The notes beneath the pieces were generated by a model. That model was not told the origin of the DNA and made no database searches. It was given only the letters and a program-made list of their open reading frames with translations. A stretch of 64,000 nt of DNA from Polyangiaceae bacterium. GTDB lineage: Bacteria; Myxococcota_A; Polyangia; Polyangiales; Polyangiaceae. Shown one piece after another: positions 1 through 8,240 of the stretch (positions within the stretch are counted from its first letter, which is position 1; the number at the start of each line of letters is the position of its first letter). Both the position numbers and the translations under genes were made by a program. Location of the stretch: NCBI GenBank assembly GCA_020633205.1, contig JACKEB010000018.1, positions 248,001-312,000 of the forward strand, read 5' to 3'.

Positions 1-1415
1 CCGTTGAGCCCCGGGGAAATCAGCGTCGCAAACACGGGTCGAGTTCCCCGGTAGGCGACCAGGGTGCCTTGATAGATCGACACGTCGAGCCACTTCTCGT
101 CCTTTTCGAGGGGAATGCCCACCGGTGCCCACGCGCGGATCACCGCGGCGTCTTTCTGCAGCACCCACATGCCGGGCTCCTTGGTCTCCAGGAAGCGCTT
201 GCCGTGCTGGTAGCGCGCGCGCCCGGTGAGCTCCACGTGGCTCAGGCGCTTCCACACTTGGTCGGTCTTGACGAGCTTGCCTTCGCTTCCCGGAGGATCC
301 AGCTTCCAGGGGCTCTGGTCTGCCGCTTCGTCCTCTTCGTCCTCACTGGCGACGACCGGGATGAGCTCTGACTCTTGCGCGGTGCGGGCCTCTTTCTTGG
401 TCTCGAGGCGCCATTTCGCGCGGTCGTCGAAGCGCATGTAGGCGAGGGGCAGCTCCGCGTCTTTGCCGATGAAGACGCCGTGGAACTTCGCGGGTTCGAG
501 CTCCAGGATGCGATCCTTCGGCACTACCGTGAGCTCCGGAGTCACGAGCCAGCTGCGTCCGTCGGCCTGGAACTCGTCAATCCACGAGATGCTGGAGCGC
601 GGTGGCACGAAACTCATGCGCGGCGGAACATTGCCGGGCCAAATCGCGCTCGCCCAAGGGGACTCTTGCTGCTCTTCAAGGTACGGCGGCAGTGGCGCTT
701 TGACCAAGCTTGGGTCGGCGCCTCGCAGGCGGGCTAGGGCGCGGGGCGGTGGATCCTCACCCCCTGATCGAGCTTCGCGGACTGCTTTGACGCGCTCGAG
801 GTGTTTGTCGAGTTGGTACTCGCTGCGCTTTTGTTCTTTTGCCGTGGGGTAACGGCGGTAGACGGGTGCTTCGAGGGACTCGCCCCAACGCACAGGAGCG
901 TCCTTACTGAAGTCCGCTTGGTGTCCGGCCTTGGCGAGCAAGAGTGGGTGCTTCGGGTCCAGGGTCGTCGTGCGGTCGAGGCACACATAGCCTTCGGGCT
1001 CTACCGGGAACCAACCGGCTTTGGATGGTGTTTCCTTGCCCGGGTTTTCGCAGCCCGCGCCCTTCAGCGCCTGCTCGCTCTTCAGGGTGACGCCTTGTCC
1101 GATGCGCAGCGCGCCAACCTCCGGGCTGGTCTCGCTGGGGCGCTCACGGATGTACACGCGCAGGTCGAGGGCGTAGATGCGGGGCTTCGCGGTCTCTCGC
1201 TCTGAAGCTAGCTCCTGGGTCGCTCGCTTCGATCTGGCTTTGGCCTTCGACGTCTTGGCGGCCGCAGTCTTTGCCTTGGGAGCGTGGGTCTTGGGCGCCG
1301 TCGCCTGACGTTGCGGGTTTGGGGGTGAGGGAGCGGCGTCGTCTGGCGTCTGACAGCCGCAAACACCGACCGGCATCAGGCACAGCCACATCAAGGAGCG
1401 GACTTTCGGCCACAT
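1..1415 (-). CDS. L,D-transpeptidase-like lipoprotein (partial, C-terminus beyond window)
   Basis: The reading frame starts at ATG 1415 and stays open to base 1, giving 471 residues without a stop. The N-terminus is hydrophobic with a Cys-Gly-Cys (VGVCGC) lipobox-like site, then a Pro/Lys/Ala-rich spacer, then an SH3-like segment (YALDLRVYIRERPSE). The last visible residues (EKWLDVSIYQGTLVAYRGTR, then PVFATLISPG) match the start of a YkuD catalytic domain, which cross-links peptidoglycan 3-3 or attaches lipoproteins. The HxxxxSHGC catalytic motif would lie outside the window, so activity cannot be judged. An acidic Glu/Asp cluster separates the two halves. It is divergent from the Clp gene, with about 205 bp between the starts. 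Family assignment is inferred from motif spacing. Confidence 0.75.
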   Translation of the reverse strand, partial: MWPKVRSLMWLCLMPVGVCGCQTPDDAAPSPPNPQRQATAPKTHAPKAKTAAAKTSKAKARSKRATQELASERETAKPRIYALDLRVYIRERPSETSPEVGALRIGQGVTLKSEQALKGAGCENPGKETPSKAGWFPVEPEGYVCLDRTTTLDPKHPLLLAKAGHQADFSKDAPVRWGESLEAPVYRRYPTAKEQKRSEYQLDKHLERVKAVREARSGGEDPPPRALARLRGADPSLVKAPLPPYLEEQQESPWASAIWPGNVPPRMSFVPPRSSISWIDEFQADGRSWLVTPELTVVPKDRILELEPAKFHGVFIGKDAELPLAYMRFDDRAKWRLETKKEARTAQESELIPVVASEDEEDEAADQSPWKLDPPGSEGKLVKTDQVWKRLSHVELTGRARYQHGKRFLETKEPGMWVLQKDAAVIRAWAPVGIPLEKDEKWLDVSIYQGTLVAYRGTRPVFATLISPGLN

Positions 1416-1620
1416 GGCCTCTGCTTCGTCCGCGAAGCGAGGATTGGCCAAGAATGCTGGCCAGATCGGGCGCTTGGAATGCTGCTTAAAGTTTGGCCCA
1501 AGCGGGGCAGATCACGTCATTTATCGCAGCTCACCCAGGTTTGTTTGGTGCGCGCCCTTCGCGGCGTGCATGGCTCGTGCTGTTTTGGCGGTACGAGCAG
1601 GCGACACCCCAAGGAAACGC
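1416..1620. promoter_or_regulatory. divergent intergenic region between LDT-like gene and Clp ATPase
   Basis: About 205 bp separate the two divergent starts, so promoters for both genes should lie here. No clear -35/-10 pair could be assigned by eye. The Clp frame is open through the whole stretch, but the AAGGA ribosome-binding site at about 1612-1616 points to ATG 1621 rather than an upstream start. Confidence 0.4.
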
Positions 1621-4206
1621 ATGCTGGCCCGCTCCGCCGACACCGAGCTCTTCGACTTACGTAAACTCGCCGAGTCACAAGCCGCTACTCGCAAAGAGCG
1701 TGTCACCAGCGCGCACCTGCTCGCAGCCATTGCGCTTCGAGAAGGACCTGCGGCGGAGCTGTTGCACGAACGCGGGCTGACTGGTGAGCGGCTCTTGCGT
1801 GCAGCGCGTTCGAGTACGGACGAGATCGAGCATCCGCTCAGACGGGCGCTCTCCAACGCCCGAGATGTGGCAAGTCGCATGGGCGCGCGTGAGCCGGGCG
1901 CGACTCACCTGCTGGTGGCGCTCCTGAACGAGCGCAAGGGCGCAGCACACAAGGCGCTCGAGCAGTGCGGGATCGATGTGTCGCGGCTGCGCATCGCAGC
2001 GATGAACGTCGGCCTCGGGCTGGTCGGTCGGCGGCGCATCGTGACGCGCAAGTCGGAGCTCGAGGTGAAGAGCGCCGGGGAGCGCGCCCCGCGCGGCGTT
2101 GCCATCCCGCTGTTCCCGCCGATCCCGAAGCCCAAGGCTGAGGCGCTCCCGTTGCCACGGCCCACGCCAACTCCGCCGGCGCCTTCGAGCCAAGCGGCAC
2201 CGTCGAGCACCCCGGTGGCGGAAGAGCCGGCTCCCGCAGCGGCCGAAGCGCCGGTGAGGGCAGCAACCGTCGCGCTCCCCGAACCTCAAAATGAATTGCC
2301 GCGAGGAAAAAAGCGCAAACCCAAGGCGAACACCCGTGTGCGCAAGTCGACGGCGGACGAGGGGCGCTTCATGCTCGACCCGAAGCGCCAGCCCGCTTTG
2401 TCTTCCCTCGGCAAGAACCTCACGCTGGCCGCCGTTCGTGGCGAGCTCGATCCGGTGGTGGGGCGAGAGGCTGAGGTCGAACAACTGCTCGATGTCTTGG
2501 CCAAACGTCAGGGCAATAACCCCTGCCTCGTTGGACCTTCGGGTGTCGGCAAGACCAGTGTCGTGCGCGCCGTCGCTCTACACATCGCCGAGCAGTTTGC
2601 TGGCGTCGGTGACGATCAGGAAGACCACGAACTGGACTCGCGCATCATCGTCGAGATCCCCGTCGGTGAGTTGATCGCGGGCACCGGAGTGCGCGGCGCG
2701 CTGGCCCAACGCATGGCGCAACTGAAGAAGGAAGCGCTCGAGGCGAAAGGGCGCGTCGTCGTTTTCTTCGACGAGGTGCACCAGCTGTTCGTCGGCGAAG
2801 TCGCCGAAGAGCTGAGTGGGGAGCTGAAGCTCGCGCTGGCGCGTGGTGAGCTGCCTTGTATCGGCGCGACCACGCACGAAGAATATCGGCGCTCCATCGG
2901 CGCAGATCCGGCCCTCGCCCGACGCTTCAGCTTGGTGGAGGTAGAAGAGCCGAGTCGTGAGGACGCTTTCCTCGTGCTCGAGTCCCAAGCGCGCGGGCTC
3001 GAGGCGCACCACAAGGTCAGCTACAGCGAAGAGGCGTTGGCGTTGAGCGTCGGTTGGAGTGTGCGCTACATGCCTTCGCAGATGCTGCCAGACAAGGCGG
3101 TATCCATCATCGACCTGGCAGGCGCCCGAGTGCGCCGGCGCGGCGGCGTGGAAGTGGACTCCGAAGCGATCGCCGAGGTGGTGAGTGAGCTAGCAGACGT
3201 GCCCCTCGAGCGACTGCTCGAGACCGATCGCGAGCGCATGCTCAAGCTCGAAGACTTGCTGGCCGAGCGCGTCGTTGGCCACCAGAGCCAGATCCGGCGC
3301 ATGGCGCGTATCATCCGCAGGAACTCCGCGGGCCTCAGCGGAAAGCGCCCGATCGGCACCTTCTTGCTGCTCGGCCCAACGGGTGTTGGCAAGACAGAGA
3401 CGGCCAAGGCCATCGCCGAGGTGCTTTTCTACTCGGAAAAGGCCATGACGCGGATCGACATGTCCGAGTACAGCGAAGCCCACGCCGTTGCTCGCTTGGT
3501 CGGTGCGCCGCCCGGGTATATCGGTCACGACGCTGGGGGACAGCTCACGGAGGCGGTGCGTCGCCGCCCGTATCAGGTCGTGCTGCTCGACGAAGTCGAG
3601 AAGGCACACCCCGAGGTGCTCGAGACCTTCCTTCAGGTGTTCGACGAAGGGCGCCTCACGGACAGCAAAGGGCGCACCGTAGATTTCACGAACACGGTGA
3701 TCCTCGTCACGTCGAACCTCGGCGCCTCAGCCATCGCCGCCGGGCCCAAGCGCCGCGTCGGGTTTGGTGCCGCGCGGAAAGAGAAGAGCGACGCCGTCGA
3801 CGCGCAAGAGCAGGCGGTGATCAGCGCCGCACGTGCTGCCCTGGCACCGGAGCTCTTCAATCGCTTTGACGAGGTGCTGGCCTTCCGCGCCCTGGAGCGC
3901 GATGACGTGCGAGAAATCGCCCGGCGTCTCTTGATGCAGCTCGGCACGCACCTCTTGACCGAGCGCGGTCTCAAGCTCGAAATGGAAGAGGAGGCGCTGG
4001 ACGTCTTGCTCGACGCAGGTGGCTTCGACCCGACCCTCGGCGCTCGACCCATGCGGCGCTCCATCGCACGGCTGATCGAGGCGCCCCTGGCTGAGCTCTT
4101 GCTCGAGGGCGCTCTGAACGAAGGCGACACGCTGATGCTGCTGGCCGACCCGGATACTGATACCGCGGGGATACGCTTTGAGGTGATGCAGCGCGAGAGC
4201 GCTTGA
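1621..4206 (+). CDS. ClpA/ClpC-type AAA+ unfoldase with two ATPase domains
   Basis: 861 residues from ATG 1621, chosen because AAGGA lies 5-9 bases upstream and the Clp N-domain begins right there. Order: Clp N repeat domain (about 1-140), a roughly 90-residue Pro/Ala-rich linker, AAA domain 1 (Walker A GPSGVGKT, Walker B VVVFFDEVH), AAA domain 2 (GPTGVGKT, VVLLDEVEKAHPE, sensor SNLG). There is no ClpB-type coiled-coil middle domain between the AAA modules, so a ClpA/ClpC-like protein unfoldase fits better than a ClpB disaggregase. A VGF tripeptide (KRRVGFGAARK) sits where ClpA carries its IGL ClpP-docking loop, suggesting it feeds a ClpP peptidase. No clpP or clpS is adjacent. The long Pro-rich linker is unusual. 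It ends 8 bp before a convergent lipoprotein gene. Confidence 0.9.
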   Translation: MLARSADTELFDLRKLAESQAATRKERVTSAHLLAAIALREGPAAELLHERGLTGERLLRAARSSTDEIEHPLRRALSNARDVASRMGAREPGATHLLVALLNERKGAAHKALEQCGIDVSRLRIAAMNVGLGLVGRRRIVTRKSELEVKSAGERAPRGVAIPLFPPIPKPKAEALPLPRPTPTPPAPSSQAAPSSTPVAEEPAPAAAEAPVRAATVALPEPQNELPRGKKRKPKANTRVRKSTADEGRFMLDPKRQPALSSLGKNLTLAAVRGELDPVVGREAEVEQLLDVLAKRQGNNPCLVGPSGVGKTSVVRAVALHIAEQFAGVGDDQEDHELDSRIIVEIPVGELIAGTGVRGALAQRMAQLKKEALEAKGRVVVFFDEVHQLFVGEVAEELSGELKLALARGELPCIGATTHEEYRRSIGADPALARRFSLVEVEEPSREDAFLVLESQARGLEAHHKVSYSEEALALSVGWSVRYMPSQMLPDKAVSIIDLAGARVRRRGGVEVDSEAIAEVVSELADVPLERLLETDRERMLKLEDLLAERVVGHQSQIRRMARIIRRNSAGLSGKRPIGTFLLLGPTGVGKTETAKAIAEVLFYSEKAMTRIDMSEYSEAHAVARLVGAPPGYIGHDAGGQLTEAVRRRPYQVVLLDEVEKAHPEVLETFLQVFDEGRLTDSKGRTVDFTNTVILVTSNLGASAIAAGPKRRVGFGAARKEKSDAVDAQEQAVISAARAALAPELFNRFDEVLAFRALERDDVREIARRLLMQLGTHLLTERGLKLEMEEEALDVLLDAGGFDPTLGARPMRRSIARLIEAPLAELLLEGALNEGDTLMLLADPDTDTAGIRFEVMQRESA

Positions 4207-4214
4207 GGCGTCGT

Positions 4215-5216
4215 TCAGAGCTCCGTGCAAGTATCGGCGTAGCCGCTCGCAGCCACGCCCGGACAGGTCCCCAACTCGACCAGGGTCATGGTCGCGTGCC
4301 ACACGTCACCGCTCCGCTCGAGTCCCGCGCTCGTGACGCAGTACGCCAGGTCGACGCCGTTCAGCAGCAAACGCGCGCTGCCAGGACCACCTGAACCAGG
4401 CTCTCCGGTTAGCCCTGGAGCGCGAGCGTCGATGTAGCCCATGCCCGGCAAAACGGTGGTGAGCTGGGTGAAGTTGTCGCCGTCTACGTAGAACAGCGTA
4501 GCGCCTGGCTCCAGCACGGTGTCGATCGGTCCGGCGGCGAGTGCGCCGCGAAGGCGGAAGGCGTTGGAGGGGCAATCGTCTCCTAGCGCGTCAGACATGC
4601 AAAGCGAGAGCTTGTACTCCGGACCGCTCACGCCATCGCAAGCGCCGACATAGCTGAGGGCGTCGTAGTGGATCTTGCCAACGAAGCTCGTGGTGACTGG
4701 ACGATCTGCTGACGCCGTCGCGCAGAACTGCGCTCCGCCTGGACCCACTACATGTCCATTGCCGTGGGGCAATGGTGTGTTGCCCTCACCCCAAGCAAAG
4801 GTCGAGTACTCCTTGCCGACGGCAAACGAGGTCCAAGCGGGGTCGCCCGGGTAGGTGAAGGACCACACTTCGCCTGCGGGGGTTTCAAACGCTTCTCCAG
4901 CGAGCTGGCCGGACACGTTGGAATCCAGACAGTCTTCAGGGCCTGGGTGACCGCCGCTCCCGGTGGTGCCGCCCGCGGTCCCTGCGCCGGTGCCTCCGCT
5001 CGGCTGCGCGCCGCCTCCGCTCGGACCGCCAGCGCTTGAGCCGCCGCCAGTCGAGCCGCTGCCAGTCGAGCCACCAATGCTCGAGCCGCCTGGCCCGTTC
5101 CCTGCCACGGCGCTGCTACCCCCAGCGGCGGCGGGGTCACTGACGACGTTTCCACAGCCGGTCGCGAAACACAGTAGGCCAGCGAGGCGACCAAGCGGTG
5201 AGCTGAGCGAGCGCAT
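4215..5216 (-). CDS. secreted lipoprotein, member 1 of a three-gene paralogous family
   Basis: 333 residues with a signal peptide and lipobox (CFATGC at about 16-21), followed by a long Gly/Ser-rich linker typical of myxobacterial surface lipoproteins. TGAGG lies just upstream of ATG 5216. The C-terminal part contains LPHGNGHVVGPGGAQFCAT and several regularly spaced Cys residues and ends GTCPG...CTEL. The genes at 6229-7017 and 7141-8094 share the same plan: lipobox, Gly linker, an FCAT/YCA segment, a LGxC ending. I do not recognise a named domain. An exposed binding or structural role at the cell surface is only inference. Confidence 0.8.
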   Translation of the reverse strand: MRSLSSPLGRLAGLLCFATGCGNVVSDPAAAGGSSAVAGNGPGGSSIGGSTGSGSTGGGSSAGGPSGGGAQPSGGTGAGTAGGTTGSGGHPGPEDCLDSNVSGQLAGEAFETPAGEVWSFTYPGDPAWTSFAVGKEYSTFAWGEGNTPLPHGNGHVVGPGGAQFCATASADRPVTTSFVGKIHYDALSYVGACDGVSGPEYKLSLCMSDALGDDCPSNAFRLRGALAAGPIDTVLEPGATLFYVDGDNFTQLTTVLPGMGYIDARAPGLTGEPGSGGPGSARLLLNGVDLAYCVTSAGLERSGDVWHATMTLVELGTCPGVAASGYADTCTEL

Positions 5217-5486
5217 GACCTCAGGCTACTCTCGAGGCGTCAAGAGTGTCAGCTCGCGTTACCTTGCGGTAGCAAAAGCCACTGGTTTTTCCTACTTGGC
5301 ATTCCCTCGCTCCGCTGTGCATCGCGCCTGCGGGCGCGAGCTCCCAGGGGAGCGCGGGGTTGCGTGTGCCCGACTGGAGGCCCGCGCGTCGTTGGGATCA
5401 GGCTGGTTTCTGCGAGCGGGCGACTCAGCATTTCGGTCAAACACATTTCGCTCCGGGATTTCCCGCGGTCGACATACCGTCGAGGC

Positions 5487-6204
5487 ATGTTCCGGGTGGA
5501 GGGGTGCCTGCGGGCGAAGTCTGGAAGTGTGGAAGGCGTGGTCGTCGCAGTGGTCGATGATGACGCCTTGGTCGACGACCTGCTGGCGTTCGGCACCGTC
5601 GGCGCTGACGGCGCGTTTCAACTCGACTTCACCAGTCACGCGTTTCGCCAAGAGTTCTTCGAGTTCGAGAGCTCCCCGGATCTCTACCTCGTTGCCTCGC
5701 GGATAGAGGGCGAGGAGCTCGTCCCCTTCCATCGGCAGGCGGTCGAGAAGCAGCGCGCGGAACACGGCGGGCACGCGATGCTGTGCGTCGGGTACTCGGA
5801 CCCCGACAAGGTCTTCATCGTGCGCAACTCCTGGGCGAGGACTGGGGTGACGAGGGCTACTGCTACATGCCCTACGACTGCGCAACGCGCTCGACGAACT
5901 GAGCGAGGACGCCGTCGTCGAGTCGATTGAGCTGCTTGGCCAATTCCTACCGGCGGAGGCGCTCGCGTCGATCGCGAACGAGGCGATGGCGGTCGCTTCA
6001 GCTGACGGGATGAGCAGCGAGGAAGAAGGCGCGATCTTCGATCTCGTGACTGCCTGGCAGCTGAGTGACGGCGGGGATGCAGACGAGGACGAGGACGAGT
6101 ACGCCGACGAGAGCGACGAAGACGACGACTACGCAGACGAGGACGAAGACGAGGACGAAGACGAAGACGACGATGAGGGCGAGGAGGAAGACGACGAGGA
6201 CTGA
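5487..6204 (+). pseudogene. decayed papain-family (C1) cysteine peptidase gene with TerB-like and acidic tail
   Basis: Three frames must be joined. Frame A (from ATG 5487) has a transthyretin/carboxypeptidase-regulatory-like segment (EGVVVAVVDDDALVDDLL), then GGHAMLCVGYSD...FIVRNSW, the His and Asn motifs of C1 peptidases. Near 5834 the frame shifts by one base to give GEDWGDEGYCYMPYD, the expected continuation. Near 5878 it shifts again to RNALDELSEDAVVE, then a TerB-like helical stretch (MAVASADGMSSEEEGAI) and a 40-residue Asp/Glu tail. The region with the catalytic Cys is missing. Two frameshifts plus an internal deletion make this a broken gene. It lies on the opposite strand between two of the paralogous lipoprotein genes. 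Confidence 0.75.
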
Positions 6205-6228
6205 AGCATTGCCGTAGGGCAACGCCGT

Positions 6229-7017
6229 CTATTGGGGTAAGATGCAGGCGGCCAACTCGCCGGACACCGGGTTGGCGCCGCAAGTGCCGAGCTTCTTCAC
6301 CTTGAAGGTCGTGCGCTCCCCACCGATCACCTCGGGATGATCGGTGATTTCGCCTACGCAAAACACCTGCCATTCCCCGGCGATGCGCGCGGCGAGGAGC
6401 TCGTTGGTGGGAACCGCAAGGCCGTCCGGCGCGCCGTCCCCAAGCAGCGTGCCCACCGTGCCGTAGGTCTCGTCGACGGCTTGACCGTCCACGCTCCCCC
6501 ACAGCTTCACCTCGCCCTCGGCTGTGCAGCCATCGCCGTCGTAGTATTTGCTGCGCGCGTAGCAGAGCTCGAGGGTGTCCGGCGTGCCCGCCTGGATGTC
6601 GCAGCTGCCCAGGCGGCTGAAGTCTGAGAGCACGAGCACGGCGCGTGGAATCGTCTGACTGTAGCCTGGCCAGCTCGAGGTCGCGCAGTACAGCGCCTCA
6701 GAGGTCTGCACGAGGGCGGTGCCGGGGGTCTCTATCGCGGAGCTCCAAGCCCACACTTGGCCCGCATCGAGGCGTGAGTCGATGGCGTAAGCCGCGTTCC
6801 CAATGCCAAAACTGTAGTTCGCGTGGTCCACATGCGAGAAGCTGGTCTGCTCTACCGTGCCCTCGGCCAGTCCCAGGTTTGCTTCGCAGTCGATGGGCGG
6901 CTCTTCGGCCGTGCCACCGCTGCCGGCAGCGCCACCAGTGCCCGTCCCTCCACCTGAGGAACCGCTCGAGCACGCCAAGAGCAACACCGCCGCCCCGAGG
7001 CAGCACAAGCGCGTCAT
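6229..7017 (-). CDS. secreted lipoprotein, member 2 of paralogous family
   Basis: 262 residues from ATG 7017. Signal peptide with lipobox LLLACSSG, then a short Gly/Ser linker (GGGTGTGGAAGSGG). The body has the LYCATSSW segment, the SRLGSC segment, several conserved Cys and a KKLGTCG ending that parallel the two neighbouring genes; it lacks the LPHG segment of the other two. No enzymatic motif is visible. Together with 7141-8094 it may be transcribed toward 4215, with the pseudogene wedged between on the other strand. Function unknown; export to the envelope is well supported. Confidence 0.78.
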   Translation of the reverse strand: MTRLCCLGAAVLLLACSSGSSGGGTGTGGAAGSGGTAEEPPIDCEANLGLAEGTVEQTSFSHVDHANYSFGIGNAAYAIDSRLDAGQVWAWSSAIETPGTALVQTSEALYCATSSWPGYSQTIPRAVLVLSDFSRLGSCDIQAGTPDTLELCYARSKYYDGDGCTAEGEVKLWGSVDGQAVDETYGTVGTLLGDGAPDGLAVPTNELLAARIAGEWQVFCVGEITDHPEVIGGERTTFKVKKLGTCGANPVSGELAACILPQ

Positions 7018-7140
7018 TTCACGTAGTACGCTCCAGCCCGCCGTGGGCTCCCCCGAAGACGAGCCGGAGCTTCCGCCAAGGTTGGGGGGGAGGTGCGCCA
7101 GGTGCAGGCTGGGTCAGCCTGATACCGCGCGGAGATAGAT

Positions 7141-8094
7141 CTAGAAGGTAACGCAGCCGTCCAAGTCTCCCGCTACCGAGGTGTCTGCCGGGCACTGTCC
7201 GAGCTTACGAACCTCTAGTTTAAGGTGACGCACTTGGGCGGAGCTAAGATCCGTTGCGGAGGCCACGCAGTAGACAGAGTCGAACGGGAAGTCGAGGCGT
7301 AGCACACCGCTGTTCGACGTTGCGTCGACGATGCCGTAGCCGTCGAGGATCATGGCCGTCGATTGCCACGTCGGACCGTTGTACTCCCAGTAGGACGCGC
7401 CCTCAAAGGCACGCACATCAATCGGGAGTTGCCCAACCTGACCTTGGATTGCGAACTGACCTGAAGGGCAGCTAGCAGTCGGTGCGCCACCCAGGTCAGT
7501 CGTGCAGATGTCCACTGTGTAGGTCTGTCCGTTGAGGTCATCGCACGAGCCGAGGGAGGTGAACCCCGCGTAGTGGATATCCGCGGTGAAGCCAGGGGCG
7601 AACTGCAAGTCTGCCGATAGGCTTGTCGCGTCAGCGCAATACTGGCGTCCTCCAGGGCCGCTCACATGTCCAATACCGTGCGGCAACGGAACTTGGTCCG
7701 GTCCCCATGCGAATGCGTGATACCCGCCGAAGTGGATCACGCTCCATTCGTGACTGTTCACCGTGCTATACAGGGACAGGGAGGGCCCGCCTGCAGACAC
7801 CGGTGTGCCATCGATACTCCCGACGAGCGTCTCGTCGCACGCACTACTCGTACCAGCCGTGCCAGCGGCTCCGCCAACTCCAGCGGTCCCGCCCGCGGCG
7901 TTCCCTGCGACGCCGCCTGCACCGCCTTGGGCACTTCCTCCCGTGCTAGGAGCACCCGCGACGGTACCCCCTGAGCCCGAACTGCCGCCACCGCCGCCAG
8001 TGCCCGCTGCGTGTTGCGGGGCCGGTTGGCTCTCCTCCGTGCCGCATCCCACGAGCAACGCCGCGACCGCCCACGCTCCCCAAGCCCTGGCCAT
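7141..8094 (-). CDS. secreted lipoprotein, member 3 of paralogous family
   Basis: 317 residues from ATG 8094. Lipobox LLVGCGT, then a Gly/Ala/Ser-rich linker of about 60 residues. The body carries LPHGIGHVSGPGGRQYCADA, closely matching LPHGNGHVVGPGGAQFCATA of the gene at 4215, which proves paralogy of these two. It ends VRKLGQCP...DGCVTF. The Cys are evenly spaced and may form disulfides outside the inner membrane. No named domain recognised. The intergenic gap to the next upstream gene holds a strong terminator, so this gene probably has its own promoter near 8100-8185. Confidence 0.8.
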   Translation of the reverse strand: MARAWGAWAVAALLVGCGTEESQPAPQHAAGTGGGGGSSGSGGTVAGAPSTGGSAQGGAGGVAGNAAGGTAGVGGAAGTAGTSSACDETLVGSIDGTPVSAGGPSLSLYSTVNSHEWSVIHFGGYHAFAWGPDQVPLPHGIGHVSGPGGRQYCADATSLSADLQFAPGFTADIHYAGFTSLGSCDDLNGQTYTVDICTTDLGGAPTASCPSGQFAIQGQVGQLPIDVRAFEGASYWEYNGPTWQSTAMILDGYGIVDATSNSGVLRLDFPFDSVYCVASATDLSSAQVRHLKLEVRKLGQCPADTSVAGDLDGCVTF

Positions 8095-8190
8095 ATCGGC
8101 ATCTTAGCGGGAGTTTGCGCGCTCGGCACACCAAGTGTTGTGGCTTCTGGATCCGCGAGGTCTCCGCGTGATGCCATCGCCACAAAACGC

Positions 8191-8220
8191 CGAGAGGCGG
8201 CGCTTGCGCGCCGCCTCTCG
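8191..8220 (-). terminator. strong intrinsic terminator after the anchored-protein gene
   Basis: A perfect 13-bp stem (CGAGAGGCGGCGC paired with GCGCCGCCTCTCG) with a 4-base loop. On the minus strand it is followed after three bases by TTTT. It sits 21 bp beyond the stop codon of the gene ending at 8241, so it should end that transcript before the lipoprotein gene at 8094. Confidence 0.85.
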
Positions 8221-8240
8221 AAGCTGTTCGGCCCTCTGGC

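Noticed and set aside
1414..1620. Longer N-terminus for the Clp protein from 1414 or 1570
   Set aside because: A ribosome-binding site and the Clp N-domain both point to 1621, and 1414 overlaps the divergent gene start.
5986..6204. A 72-residue acidic open frame as an independent gene
   Set aside because: Its start lies inside the helical part of the decayed protease, and the acidic run is the natural tail of that gene.
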